Shown piece after piece: positions 7,772 through 15,226 of a stretch of DNA of 64,000 bases. The stretch's first letter is position 1; each line of letters starts with the position of its first letter. A model generated the notes under the pieces. The model was not told the DNA's origin. It worked only from the letters and a program-made list of their open reading frames with translations, and did no database searches. Position numbers and translations under genes: made by a program. The stretch is from Gordonia humi (GTDB lineage Bacteria; Actinomycetota; Actinomycetes; Mycobacteriales; Mycobacteriaceae), in NCBI RefSeq assembly GCF_014197435.1, contig NZ_JACIFP010000001.1:1922001-1986000 (forward strand). Reading direction: 5' to 3'.

Positions 7772-9055
7772 GTGACCACCGTGGAATCCCCGGTCATGCC
7801 CTCGATGACCCCGCCGCTCGACCTGCAGCCGCCTGCGCAGCAGACTCCGAAGGTCGGTCGCCTCGTCGATCAGTTCGAGAAGGGCCTCGACGCCCCGATC
7901 TGTCTGACCTGGGAGCTGACCTACGCGTGCAACCTGTCGTGCGTGCACTGCCTCTCGAGTTCGGGCAAGCGTGATCCCCGTGAACTGAGCACCGAGCAGT
8001 GCAAGGCGATCATCGACGAACTGCAGCGCATGCAGGTGTTCTACGTGAACATCGGCGGCGGCGAGCCGACCGTTCGTCCGGACTTCTGGGAACTCGTCGA
8101 CTACGCGACCAGCCACCAGGTGGGTGTCAAGTTCTCCACGAACGGTCTGCGCATCACCCCGGAGGTCGCCGAGCGACTGGCCGCCTCCGACTACGTCGAC
8201 GTGCAGATCTCGCTCGACGGCGCGACCGCCGAGGTCAACGACAACGTTCGCGGTCCCGGTTCCTTCGACATGGCCGTCCGTGCCCTGGAGAACCTGTCGA
8301 ACGCGGGTTTCAAGGATGCGAAGATCAGCGTCGTCATGACCCGGGAGAACGTCGCACAGCTGGACGAGTTCAAGGCGCTCGCCGACAAGTACGGGGCGAC
8401 ACTGCGCATCACCCGCCTGCGTCCGTCCGGTCGCGGCGCCGACGTCTGGGACGACCTGCATCCGCTGCCCGAGCAGCAGCGTGAACTGTACGACTGGCTC
8501 GTCGCCCACGGCGACAACGTCCTGACCGGCGACTCGTTCTTCCACCTGGCGGCGTTCAGTGAGTCCGGCGGCAGCGGCCTGCCCGGCCTCAACCTGTGCG
8601 GTGCGGGTCGTGTGGTCTGCCTGATCGATCCGATCGGCGACGTCTACGCCTGCCCGTTCGCGATCCACGAGAACTTCCTCGCGGGCAACATCACCACCGA
8701 CGGCGGTTTCCAGGAGATCTGGCAGCGCAGCGATCTGTTCACCGAACTCCGCGAACCGCAGAACGCCGGTGCGTGCACCAAATGTCAGCACTTCGACGCC
8801 TGCCGCGGCGGCTGCATGGCGGCCAAGTTCTTCACCGGACTTCCGCTCGACGGTCCCGACCCCGAGTGTGTCCAGGGCTTCGGTGAGGAACTCCTCGCGG
8901 GCGACCGGTCCAAGCCGACCGCCAACAAGGACCATTCCCGCGGTGTTCCGCTGACCCTCATGACTCGTCCTCCTTCGCGGGACTGCGACGAGAATCCGCT
9001 CGCCGGATTCGCGCCGACCACCGCGAGCGGCTGCTCGTCCACCAACTGCTGCTGA
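7772..9055 (+). CDS. mftC: Mycofactocin radical SAM maturase MftC
   Basis: 427 aa from a GTG at 7772; AAGGAG at 7759-7764 supports it, though an in-frame ATG 24 bp later is possible. It carries the radical SAM [4Fe-4S] motif CX3CX2C at residues 53, 57 and 60 (CNLSCVHC) and a C-terminal SPASM region with two further cluster sites (CGAGRVVCLIDPIGDVYACPF and CTKCQHFDACRGGC as the anchor segments). It decarboxylates the C-terminal Tyr of MftA and forms the Val-Tyr cross-link using S-adenosylmethionine. Oddity: the chain extends about 35 residues past the SPASM core and ends in a cysteine-rich SGCSSTNCC tail, making it longer than the roughly 390-aa M. tuberculosis protein. Confidence 0.95.
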   Translation: MTTVESPVMPSMTPPLDLQPPAQQTPKVGRLVDQFEKGLDAPICLTWELTYACNLSCVHCLSSSGKRDPRELSTEQCKAIIDELQRMQVFYVNIGGGEPTVRPDFWELVDYATSHQVGVKFSTNGLRITPEVAERLAASDYVDVQISLDGATAEVNDNVRGPGSFDMAVRALENLSNAGFKDAKISVVMTRENVAQLDEFKALADKYGATLRITRLRPSGRGADVWDDLHPLPEQQRELYDWLVAHGDNVLTGDSFFHLAAFSESGGSGLPGLNLCGAGRVVCLIDPIGDVYACPFAIHENFLAGNITTDGGFQEIWQRSDLFTELREPQNAGACTKCQHFDACRGGCMAAKFFTGLPLDGPDPECVQGFGEELLAGDRSKPTANKDHSRGVPLTLMTRPPSRDCDENPLAGFAPTTASGCSSTNCC

Positions 9056-9077
9056 CCCTCGAGCCCCCAACCGCTGA

Positions 9078-9113
9078 TCGAGCGGAGTCGAGATCACCTC
9101 CGACTCCGCTCGA
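9078..9113. repeat. 13-bp perfect hairpin between mftC and mftD
   Basis: TCGAGCGGAGTCG (9078-9090) and its exact reverse complement (9101-9113) flank a 10-nt loop, 23 bp after the mftC stop and 30 bp before mftD. There is no T-run, so a partial terminator, an mRNA-stabilising stem or a dispersed palindromic repeat are all possible. It may set lower expression of mftD relative to mftA-C. Confidence 0.6.
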
Positions 9114-9143
9114 CCGGCGCGTCTAGAACCGAGAAAGAACCCC

Positions 9144-10361
9144 ATGTCTAAACTCTCCGAACTCGCCGAGAAGAACCCGTGGCGTCGCAACCCGTGGTTC
9201 GAGACCGTCGGCGAAGCGCAGAAGCGCGCACGCAAGCGTCTGCCGAAGACCGTCTACTCGTCGCTCGTCGCCGGTACCCAGGCCGGAATCACGCTGAACG
9301 ACAACATGAACGCCTTCGGTGAGCTCGGCTTCGCCCCGCACGTCATCGGCGCCACGCCCGAGCGCAAGCTCGACACTCGCGTGATGGGTGTCGACCTGCC
9401 GTTCCCGGTGATGATCTCGCCCACCGGTGTGCAGGCCGTCAACCCCGACGGCGAGGTCGCCGTCGCCCGTGCGGCGGCCAACCGCGGAACCGCGATGGGC
9501 CTGTCGAGCTTCGCGTCCAAGCCCGTCGAAGAGGTCGCCGCGGTCAACGACAAGACCTTCTTCCAGATCTACTGGCTCGGCAGCCGCGAGGACATCCTGG
9601 CTCGCGCGCAGCGGGCCAAGGAGGCCGGGGCCAAGGGGCTGATCGTCACCACCGACTGGGTGTTCAACGTCGGGCGTGACTGGGGCAGCCCGGAGATTCC
9701 GGAGCAGGTCGATCTGCGCGCCGTCGCGAAGCTGGCGCCGGAGATGATCACCAAGCCCAAGTACGCGCTGAGCTGGTTCCGCGACGGCAAGCTCCTCGTC
9801 CCGGATCTGAGCGCGCCGAACATCGCGCACCGCGGTCAGCCCGGGCCGACGTTCTTCGACGTCTACGGCCAGTGGATGAACACTCCGCCGCCCACCTGGG
9901 AGGACCTGCAGTGGCTGCGCGAGCAGTGGGGCGGCGAGTTCATGGTCAAGGGCATCACTCGCATGGATGACGCCAAGCGGGCCCGCGACATCGGCGCCAC
10001 CGCCATCTCGGTGTCGAATCACGGCGGCAACAACCTCGACGGCACCCCCGCGACGATCCGCGTGCTCGGACCGATCGCCGACGAGGTCGGCAACGATCTC
10101 GACGTGCTCCTCGACGGCGGCATCCGCCGTGGCAGCGACGTCGCCAAGGCGCTCGCCCTCGGTGCCAAGGCCGTCATGATCGGCCGTGCCTACCTGTGGG
10201 GTCTGGCGGCCAACGGCCAGGCGGGCGTGGAGAACGTCCTGGACCTCATGCGCATGGGTCTCGACTCGGCGATGATGGGCCTCGGCCGCAGCGACGTCGC
10301 CGATCTCTCGCGCGACGATCTCATCATTCCGGAGGGCTTCGAGCAGACCTTCGGCGCCTAG
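9144..10361 (+). CDS. mftD: Premycofactocin synthase MftD (FMN-dependent alpha-hydroxy-acid oxidase family)
   Basis: 405 aa. FMN-dependent TIM-barrel enzyme of the lactate/glycolate oxidase family that oxidatively deaminates the MftE product to premycofactocin, creating the redox-active keto-lactam centre. Visible family segments include GTQAGITLNDN near the N-terminus, FPVMISPTGVQ (FMN loop), SVSNHGGNNLDG with the catalytic histidine (residue about 293) and the phosphate-binding DGGIRRGSDVAKAL / GAKAVMIGRAYLWG near the C-terminus. Length and pattern match the mycobacterial enzyme (formerly annotated LldD1). It follows mftC after an 88-bp gap containing a strong hairpin; the ribosome site is weak (GAAAGAA). 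Confidence 0.93.
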   Translation: MSKLSELAEKNPWRRNPWFETVGEAQKRARKRLPKTVYSSLVAGTQAGITLNDNMNAFGELGFAPHVIGATPERKLDTRVMGVDLPFPVMISPTGVQAVNPDGEVAVARAAANRGTAMGLSSFASKPVEEVAAVNDKTFFQIYWLGSREDILARAQRAKEAGAKGLIVTTDWVFNVGRDWGSPEIPEQVDLRAVAKLAPEMITKPKYALSWFRDGKLLVPDLSAPNIAHRGQPGPTFFDVYGQWMNTPPPTWEDLQWLREQWGGEFMVKGITRMDDAKRARDIGATAISVSNHGGNNLDGTPATIRVLGPIADEVGNDLDVLLDGGIRRGSDVAKALALGAKAVMIGRAYLWGLAANGQAGVENVLDLMRMGLDSAMMGLGRSDVADLSRDDLIIPEGFEQTFGA

Positions 10362-10420
10362 GGCCGTCTCAGCGGCCCGAGCGGCAGGCGCGGATCTCGC
10401 GACCGGCGTATGGATGAAAC

Positions 10421-10434
10421 TAGAACGTGTTACA
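10421..10434. promoter_or_regulatory. Imperfect KstR-like operator upstream of the mycofactocin-type SDR
   Basis: TAGAACGTGTTACA shares the first ten bases with the perfect operator at 6552-6565 (TAGAACGTGTTCTA) and keeps the AAC-N2-GTT core. It lies 41 bp before the SDR start codon in a 114-bp intergenic gap, the position expected for a promoter. It suggests that KstR, or a related TetR regulator, controls the SDR independently of mftA-D. Confidence 0.6.
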
Positions 10435-10475
10435 GTTTGATCATTCGCGGAGTTCGTTGAGGAAGGCGTGCGTTC

Positions 10476-11276
10476 ATGGGGCAGTTCGACGGTCAGGTCG
10501 TGTACATCACCGGCATCGCGCGAGGTCAGGGGCGCAATCATGCGCTTCGGTTCGCGCAGGAGGGTGCCGCGGTCATCGGTATGGACATCGCCGACCGCGT
10601 CGCCGATCACACGACCTATCCGCCGGCGACCGCTGAAGATCTCGATGAGACCGTCCGCCTGGTGGAGCTTGCGGGCGGCAAGATACTGGCGCGTCGGGGC
10701 GACACCCGGGACCTCGCCTTCCAGCAGCAGCTCGTGGCCGACGGCGTGGAGCAGTTCGGGCGGCTCGACCACGTCGTCGCCAACGCTGGAATCCTGTCGT
10801 GGGGGCTCGCCTGGGAGCAGACCGAGGATCAGTTCACCGACGTGATCGATGTGAACCTGGTGGGCACCTGGAAGACCCTCAAGGCCGCCATCCCCAGCAT
10901 GATCCACGCGCGCAACGGCGGCAGCATCACCGTCGTCTCCTCGTGTGCGGGCCTCAAGGCGATGCCCGCGCAGTCCGGCTACTCCGCATCGAAGTTCGCA
11001 CTGCGCGGGCTCACCCAGTCGGTCGCGAAAGAGCTGGGCGACAAGCGGATCCGGGTGAACTCGGTCCACCCGTACGCGGTCCACACACCGATGGGCCTGG
11101 AAGACACGTCGGCCTTCGCGGCCTTCGAGGCCTGGGGCCGCCACTTCCCGTCGATGATGGATCACTATCCGGTTGCCAGCGTCGACGACCTGTCGGACGC
11201 GGTGCTCTATCTCGCCGGCGCCAAAGCGGTCACCGGCGCCGAGTTCCAGATCGACATGGGATCGGCGAAGGTGTAG
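10476..11276 (+). CDS. Mycofactocin-coupled SDR family oxidoreductase
   Basis: 266 aa, classical short-chain dehydrogenase. The cofactor loop TGIARGQGRNHA (12-23) is the hallmark of the subfamily that co-occurs with mycofactocin (carveol-dehydrogenase-like), whose members hold NAD(H) tightly and need mycofactocin as external electron acceptor. Other SDR landmarks are MDIAD (NAD-adenine contact), VVANAGI, and the catalytic Ser and YSASK at about 171-175. The substrate is probably an alcohol or hydroxysteroid; the KstR-like site upstream points to sterol breakdown. The ATG is preceded by GAGGAAGG. It is on the same strand as mftA-D but has its own promoter region. Confidence 0.9.
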   Translation: MGQFDGQVVYITGIARGQGRNHALRFAQEGAAVIGMDIADRVADHTTYPPATAEDLDETVRLVELAGGKILARRGDTRDLAFQQQLVADGVEQFGRLDHVVANAGILSWGLAWEQTEDQFTDVIDVNLVGTWKTLKAAIPSMIHARNGGSITVVSSCAGLKAMPAQSGYSASKFALRGLTQSVAKELGDKRIRVNSVHPYAVHTPMGLEDTSAFAAFEAWGRHFPSMMDHYPVASVDDLSDAVLYLAGAKAVTGAEFQIDMGSAKV

Positions 11277-11288
11277 GGCCCGGGGGCC

Positions 11289-11615
11289 TCAGCCCTCGCG
11301 GATCGTCATCGATGCGAGTTCGTCGCCGTCGACGACGAAGACGAACTTCGACAGTCCGTTGGCGTGCGTGCTGCGCCAGTCGGCGATCACGGTGACCGTG
11401 TCGCCGTCGACCGATGCCTCGGTGACGGTCATGGTGCCGTTCGCGCCGATGAACTCCTTGTCGCTCCACGCCTTGATCTCGGCTCGACCGGTGAACACCC
11501 GTCCCCAGTCGTCGACGAATCCGGAGTCGGCGAAGGAGTCGAGGAAGCCCCGCTCGTCATGTGCGTTCACAGTGTCGATGAAGGCCGTCACCGTTGCGGG
11601 CGTCTGAATGGTCAT
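11289..11615 (-). CDS. SnoaL/NTF2-like protein (nuclear transport factor 2 fold)
   Basis: 108 aa from the ATG at 11615, with AGAGGAA just upstream. The sequence has the helix-then-sheet layout of SnoaL-like polyketide cyclases and hydroxysteroid isomerase relatives (TAFIDTVNAHDERGFLDSFA, then GRVFTGRAEIKAW and a closing LSKFVFVVDGDELASM strand pair). Such proteins may be isomerases, hydratases or accessory subunits; no specific activity can be assigned. It is 17 bp downstream of the SDR at 11633-12388 on the same strand and is probably expressed with it. Confidence 0.72.
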   Translation of the reverse strand: MTIQTPATVTAFIDTVNAHDERGFLDSFADSGFVDDWGRVFTGRAEIKAWSDKEFIGANGTMTVTEASVDGDTVTVIADWRSTHANGLSKFVFVVDGDELASMTIREG

Positions 11616-11632
11616 GGTGATTCCTCTCGGTG

Positions 11633-12388
11633 TCAGCGGGTGGTGTAGCCGCCGTTGGCGAAGATCGTCTGGCCGGTGATCCACCAGCCCTCGGATGCGA
11701 GGAAGCGCACGATAGGTGCGATGTCCTCGATCTGCGTCAACTGGTTCCCCATGGCCTGCGACTTGTGGAACTCGACGCGTTCGGGGGTCTCCTGGCCGTA
11801 GAAGAACGGCGTGTCCATCGGTCCCGGAGCGACCGCGGTCACCGAGATCCCGCGAGGTGCGAACTCCTTCGCCGCGGCCCGGGTGAAGTGCTCCACCGGG
11901 CTCTTGCCTCCGGCGTACGTCGAGTAGCCGTCGGTGAACGCGGCGAGCAGTGCGGTGACGATCGTGATGACCTTGCCGCCGTCGTTCAGTGTCCGGCCCG
12001 CCTCCTTGATGAAGAAGTACGCCGACTTCGCGTTGACGTCGAACATCTCGTCGTACTCGGTCTCGCTGGTCTCGGCGATCGGCTTGCGGAGCACTTTTCC
12101 GACGGTGTTCACCGCGACGTCGAGTCCGCCCAGTGAGTCGCGCGCCTCGTCGAAGACACGGGCGACGGTGTCCGGATCGGTCAGATCACCGGTGAGCAGC
12201 ACGCCGGTCCGGCCGGCCGCTCGGACGTCGGCCAGAGTCGTCTCCGCCTCGGCGCGCGACGACTCGCTGTTGTAGTGGATCGCGACGTCGGCGCCCGCGG
12301 CCGCCGCCTGTCGGCTGATCAGGCCGCCGAGATTCTTGCCGCCCCCGGCGATCAGCACCTTTCGGCCGTCGAGTGAATGTGTCGTCAT
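11633..12388 (-). CDS. SDR family oxidoreductase
   Basis: 251 aa from the ATG at 12388, with GGGAGG-like purines 7 bp upstream. Rossmann-fold dehydrogenase with a divergent glycine loop (AGGGKNLGGLIS rather than TGxxxGIG), VNTVG where NNAG is usual, and an intact YAGGK (Y-x3-K) active site. The C-terminus ITGQTIFANGGYTTR is typical of FabG-like SDRs. An NADP preference is possible from the downstream HYNSES. It is divergent from the TetR gene at 12452 across a symmetric operator and leads the NTF2-like gene, so the three form a small regulated catabolic module. The substrate is unknown. Confidence 0.85.
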   Translation of the reverse strand: MTTHSLDGRKVLIAGGGKNLGGLISRQAAAAGADVAIHYNSESSRAEAETTLADVRAAGRTGVLLTGDLTDPDTVARVFDEARDSLGGLDVAVNTVGKVLRKPIAETSETEYDEMFDVNAKSAYFFIKEAGRTLNDGGKVITIVTALLAAFTDGYSTYAGGKSPVEHFTRAAAKEFAPRGISVTAVAPGPMDTPFFYGQETPERVEFHKSQAMGNQLTQIEDIAPIVRFLASEGWWITGQTIFANGGYTTR

Positions 12389-12401
12389 GACGCCTCCCGT
12401 A

Positions 12402-12433
12402 TATCGTTGATATGTACGACTATATCTACGATA
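12402..12433. promoter_or_regulatory. TetR-type operator between SDR and tetR
   Basis: Two 12-bp arms, TATCGTTGATAT (12402-12413) and ATATCTACGATA (12422-12433), form an inverted repeat with one mismatch and an 8-bp spacer. It fills the 63-bp divergent gap and would let the TetR protein control both itself and the SDR-NTF2 pair. Confidence 0.7.
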
Positions 12434-12451
12434 CAGTATTACTGTGGCGGT

Positions 12452-13144
12452 GTGCCAGAGCAGGAGAACGGTGATACACGGACGCGGTTGCTGGAGGCGG
12501 CCGCGGAGCTGATCGCGGCCGCACCGGGCGAAGACTTCTCGCTGCGAGAGGTGTGCGAGCGGGTAGGCGTCCGGATGCCGACGCTCTATCACTTCTTCGG
12601 CAGCAAACAAGGTTTGATCGACGCCGTCGTCGAGCGGGGATTCGAGTTGTATCTCACGGAGAAGGAGGGGCACGAGTCCAGCGGCGACCCGATCGCCGAT
12701 CTGCGCGACGGCTGGGACTCGCACGTGAGATTCGGAATCGAGAACCCGGGCTACTACACGCTGATGTACGGCAAGGTGCGTCCTGGATATTCGCCTGCGG
12801 CACATGCGAAACCGACGATGCTGCTGCGCGAGCTCACCGATCGAGCGGCAGCGCAGGACCGGCTCGTCGTCGATCCCGAGCAGGCGGCGGCGCACATCCT
12901 GGCCACCAATATCGGTGTGACCCTCCGTCAGATCATCCTCGCGGAGCCCGATCCCGATCTGTCGGCGGCCGCGCGTGATGCGGTCATCGCGGGGATCACC
13001 GGCGAGGGCGGCGGGACCGCGGTGAGCGACGAAGTGCGACGAGTCGCCTCGCTCGCGGCGAGTATGCCCGACGTGCTGGGTGCGGCGGAGACCGCGCTGT
13101 TGGGGCAGTGGCTGCGGAGACTGGCCGAGCACATGGCGGATTGA
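12452..13144 (+). CDS. TetR/AcrR family transcriptional regulator
   Basis: 230 aa from a GTG at 12452. The helix-turn-helix spans about residues 8-55 (RTRLLEAAAELIAAAPGE..., LREVCERVGVRMPTLYHFFG, with the YHFFGSK turn). The C-terminal domain is of the type with aromatic-rich GYYTLMYGKV. There is no clear Shine-Dalgarno site and the palindromic operator lies directly upstream, so the message may be leaderless or nearly so. A start farther left would place codons inside the operator. It most likely represses the divergent SDR-NTF2 operon and itself. The ligand is unknown. Confidence 0.87.
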   Translation: MPEQENGDTRTRLLEAAAELIAAAPGEDFSLREVCERVGVRMPTLYHFFGSKQGLIDAVVERGFELYLTEKEGHESSGDPIADLRDGWDSHVRFGIENPGYYTLMYGKVRPGYSPAAHAKPTMLLRELTDRAAAQDRLVVDPEQAAAHILATNIGVTLRQIILAEPDPDLSAAARDAVIAGITGEGGGTAVSDEVRRVASLAASMPDVLGAAETALLGQWLRRLAEHMAD

Positions 13145-13176
13145 CGCCGCTCTCTCACACAGACCGCTCTCACACA

Positions 13177-13224
13177 GAGAATCGCGCCGCGCGATAGAAC
13201 GTTCTATCGCCCGACGCGATTCTC
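13177..13224. terminator. 48-bp palindrome between convergent tetR and mcr
   Basis: The sequence is symmetric about 13200/13201: outer 10-bp arms GAGAATCGCG / CGCGATTCTC (13177-13186, 13215-13224) and an inner perfect 20-bp palindrome GCGATAGAACGTTCTATCGC (13191-13210), with only two mismatched pairs in the 4-bp joints. Its position between two converging genes makes a bidirectional terminator the simplest reading. The inner AGAACGTTCT also resembles a KstR-like half-site pair without its 2-bp spacer, so a protein-binding role is not excluded. Confidence 0.68.
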
Positions 13225-13245
13225 CGGGTCATGCGGACTCTGGAC

Positions 13246-14361
13246 TCAGTCCTGCCAGAGCGACGCGGGATCGGTCGCCGTGCGGGCAGGCGGCTCCGGC
13301 GTCGTCGTGGTCGCGCGGGAGAAGCGAGGGGCCACCTGAGCCTGCGTCACGCCGTCGATCTCGACCAGGGTGCCGCGGGCGGTCAGGTGGGCGTCGGCCG
13401 GCGCCTCGGTCCAGTCGAGGATCGGCGACGTGCACGCGTCGGTTCCGTCGAAGACCGCGGCCCACTCGTCGCGGGTCCTGGTCTTGAACGTGTCGACGAA
13501 GATCTGCTTCAGCTCGCCCCAGCGCGCCATGTCGTTCTGTCCCGGAATCGCCTCGGGGTCGAGTTCGAGTCCCTGGAGCAGCGCTGCGTAGAACTGTGGT
13601 TCGATCGCCCCGACGGCCATCCACTTGCCATCCGAGGTCTCGTAGACCTCGTAGTACGGGGCGCCCGTGTCCAGGAGGTTCACCCCGCGAGCGTCCTGCC
13701 ACATGCCGGTGCCGCGGAACGCCCACATCATCTGGCCAAGGGCCGACGCACCGTCGACCATGGCGGCGTCGATCACCTCGCCCTTGCCCGAGACGCTGCG
13801 CTCGACCAGGGCGGCGAGCACCCCCATCACGAGGAACATGGAGCCTCCGCCGAAATCGCCGACGAGGTTCAGCGGAGGAGTGGGCTTCTCCTCGCTGCGG
13901 CCGATCGCGTGCAGCATGCCGGTCAGCGAGATGTAGTTCATGTCATGACCCGCGAGGTTCGCGCGCGGGCCGGTCTGTCCCCAGCCGGTCATGCGGCCGT
14001 AGATCAGCTTGTCGTTGACCTTCGCCAGATCATCGGGACCGAAGCCGAGACGCTCCATCACACCGGGGCGGAAGCCCTCCAAGACGACGTCGGCCTTGGC
14101 GACGAGATTCAGAATGGTCTCGCGGTCGGACGGGTTCTTCAGGTTGGCCTCGACCACCTTGCGGCCGCGCAGCAGAGCGTCGGCCTTGCGGTTCGGGTCG
14201 GGCAGTTCGCCCGGACGCTGGACGCGGACGACGTCGGCGCCGAGGTCGGCGAGGAGCATCGCCGCGTGCGGACCCGGGCCGATGCCGGCGAACTCGATGA
14301 CGCGAATGGAATTCAGGGGGCCGGAGCGTCCGGACGGAGCGCGATCGGTCGTCGTTGACAT
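13246..14361 (-). CDS. mcr: Alpha-methylacyl-CoA racemase (CaiB/BaiF family III CoA-transferase fold)
   Basis: 371 aa. Matches the mycobacterial racemase Mcr along its length. It interconverts the 2R and 2S forms of branched alpha-methylacyl-CoAs, such as the C25/C26 cholesterol side chain, so that beta-oxidation can proceed. Visible active-site segments are AGHDMNYI (His), [10 protein letters not shown] (Asp) and VGAIEPQFY (Glu), equivalent to the His/Asp/Glu triad of the M. tuberculosis enzyme; the N-terminal [26 protein letters not shown] is the CoA-binding Rossmann start. It lies between a bidirectional palindrome and a GTGTAA-N7-TTACAC repeat upstream. Its presence beside kshB and mft genes supports a sterol catabolism role. 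Confidence 0.93.
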   Translation of the reverse strand: MSTTTDRAPSGRSGPLNSIRVIEFAGIGPGPHAAMLLADLGADVVRVQRPGELPDPNRKADALLRGRKVVEANLKNPSDRETILNLVAKADVVLEGFRPGVMERLGFGPDDLAKVNDKLIYGRMTGWGQTGPRANLAGHDMNYISLTGMLHAIGRSEEKPTPPLNLVGDFGGGSMFLVMGVLAALVERSVSGKGEVIDAAMVDGASALGQMMWAFRGTGMWQDARGVNLLDTGAPYYEVYETSDGKWMAVGAIEPQFYAALLQGLELDPEAIPGQNDMARWGELKQIFVDTFKTRTRDEWAAVFDGTDACTSPILDWTEAPADAHLTARGTLVEIDGVTQAQVAPRFSRATTTTPEPPARTATDPASLWQD

Positions 14362-14400
14362 GGGAATCCTCTACTGCTCGTTTGTGTGCAGGTTCACCTG

Positions 14401-14419
14401 GTGTAACTCAGCATTACAC
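14401..14419. promoter_or_regulatory. Inverted repeat GTGTAA-N7-TTACAC upstream of mcr and mftE
   Basis: Perfect 6-bp arms (14401-14406, 14414-14419) in the 151-bp divergent gap, 40 bp from the mcr start and 94 bp from the mftE start. The spacing suits a dimeric regulator acting on mcr. It is not a KstR consensus; the regulator is unidentified. Confidence 0.45.
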
Positions 14420-14512
14420 ATGTCTCATCGGGGTCGCCGTGAGGGCGGTGCGTGGTGAAAACGGCACCGGAGAATGCTGCTCGCACGCTCGGCACTTAGT
14501 AGGGTTAGGCGA

Positions 14513-15226
14513 ATGACCCCTGCGCTCGAATTGGGGGCCCGTACGTGGCGCGATCTGGTCGACAGGGAACTGACGATCGTCGTGCCGGTCGGAGCCGTCG
14601 AACAACACGGCCCGCATCTGCCCGTCGACACCGACGGCACGATAGCGGGCGATGTCGCCTTACGAGCGGTCTCCGCGGCCGCGGAGACGATCGACGTCCT
14701 CCTCGCACCGACGATCGCGTACGGCGCGTCCGGTGAGCACGAGGGCTTTCCCGGCACCATATCGATCGGCGCCGACATCCTGGAGAAGGTGATCGTCGAA
14801 TACGGTCGGAGTGCATGCCGGTGGGCCGCGCGGATCGTGTTCGTCAACGGACACGGTGGAAACGCGTACGCACTGGCCGCCGCCGTTCGACTCCTGCGGT
14901 ACGAGGGGCGCGACGCCGCGTGGTGGCCGTGCGCCTTCCCGGGCGCCGATGCGCATGCCGGACACACCGAGACCTCCCTGCTGATGTCCATCGCACCGGA
15001 CGACGTCCGGACCGACCTCGTCGAAGTCGGCGCAGTCGAACCGGTGTCCGAACTCATGGACGCGCTGCGTGCCGGCGGAGTGGCCGCGATCAGTCCGAAC
15101 GGGGTCCTCGGCGATCCGACGGCCGCGGACGCCGCGCACGGTGCGACTCTGCTCCGGCGACATGCGACGGCCCTGGCCGCGGCGCTGACCACCTGGGCCG
15201 TGAGAGACGACGGGCGTCTCACGTGA
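14513..15226 (+). CDS. mftE: Mycofactocin peptidase MftE (creatininase family)
   Basis: 237 aa from the ATG at 14513. Creatininase-fold metallopeptidase that cuts the MftC-modified MftA to free the cross-linked Val-Tyr dipeptide. Metal-binding segments are visible: VGAVEQHGPHLPVDTDG (about 19-34), FVNGHGGN (about 101-108) and GHTETS (about 144-149), carrying the Glu, His and Asp ligands. A -10-like TAGGGT sits about 12 bp upstream with no clear ribosome site, so the message may be leaderless. The stop overlaps the mftF GTG (GTGA). It is separated from mftD by four unrelated catabolic genes, unlike the contiguous M. tuberculosis order. Confidence 0.93.
   Translation: MTPALELGARTWRDLVDRELTIVVPVGAVEQHGPHLPVDTDGTIAGDVALRAVSAAAETIDVLLAPTIAYGASGEHEGFPGTISIGADILEKVIVEYGRSACRWAARIVFVNGHGGNAYALAAAVRLLRYEGRDAAWWPCAFPGADAHAGHTETSLLMSIAPDDVRTDLVEVGAVEPVSELMDALRAGGVAAISPNGVLGDPTAADAAHGATLLRRHATALAAALTTWAVRDDGRLT

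Noticed and set aside
9123..11165. 680-codon minus-strand frame opposite mftD and the SDR
   Set aside because: Spans two real genes and a promoter region on the other strand; no family resemblance.
11633..13132. A 499-codon minus-strand frame extending the SDR upstream across tetR
   Set aside because: The extra N-terminal part lies opposite the TetR gene and through its operator; the SDR start at 12388 has a ribosome site and the proper fold start.
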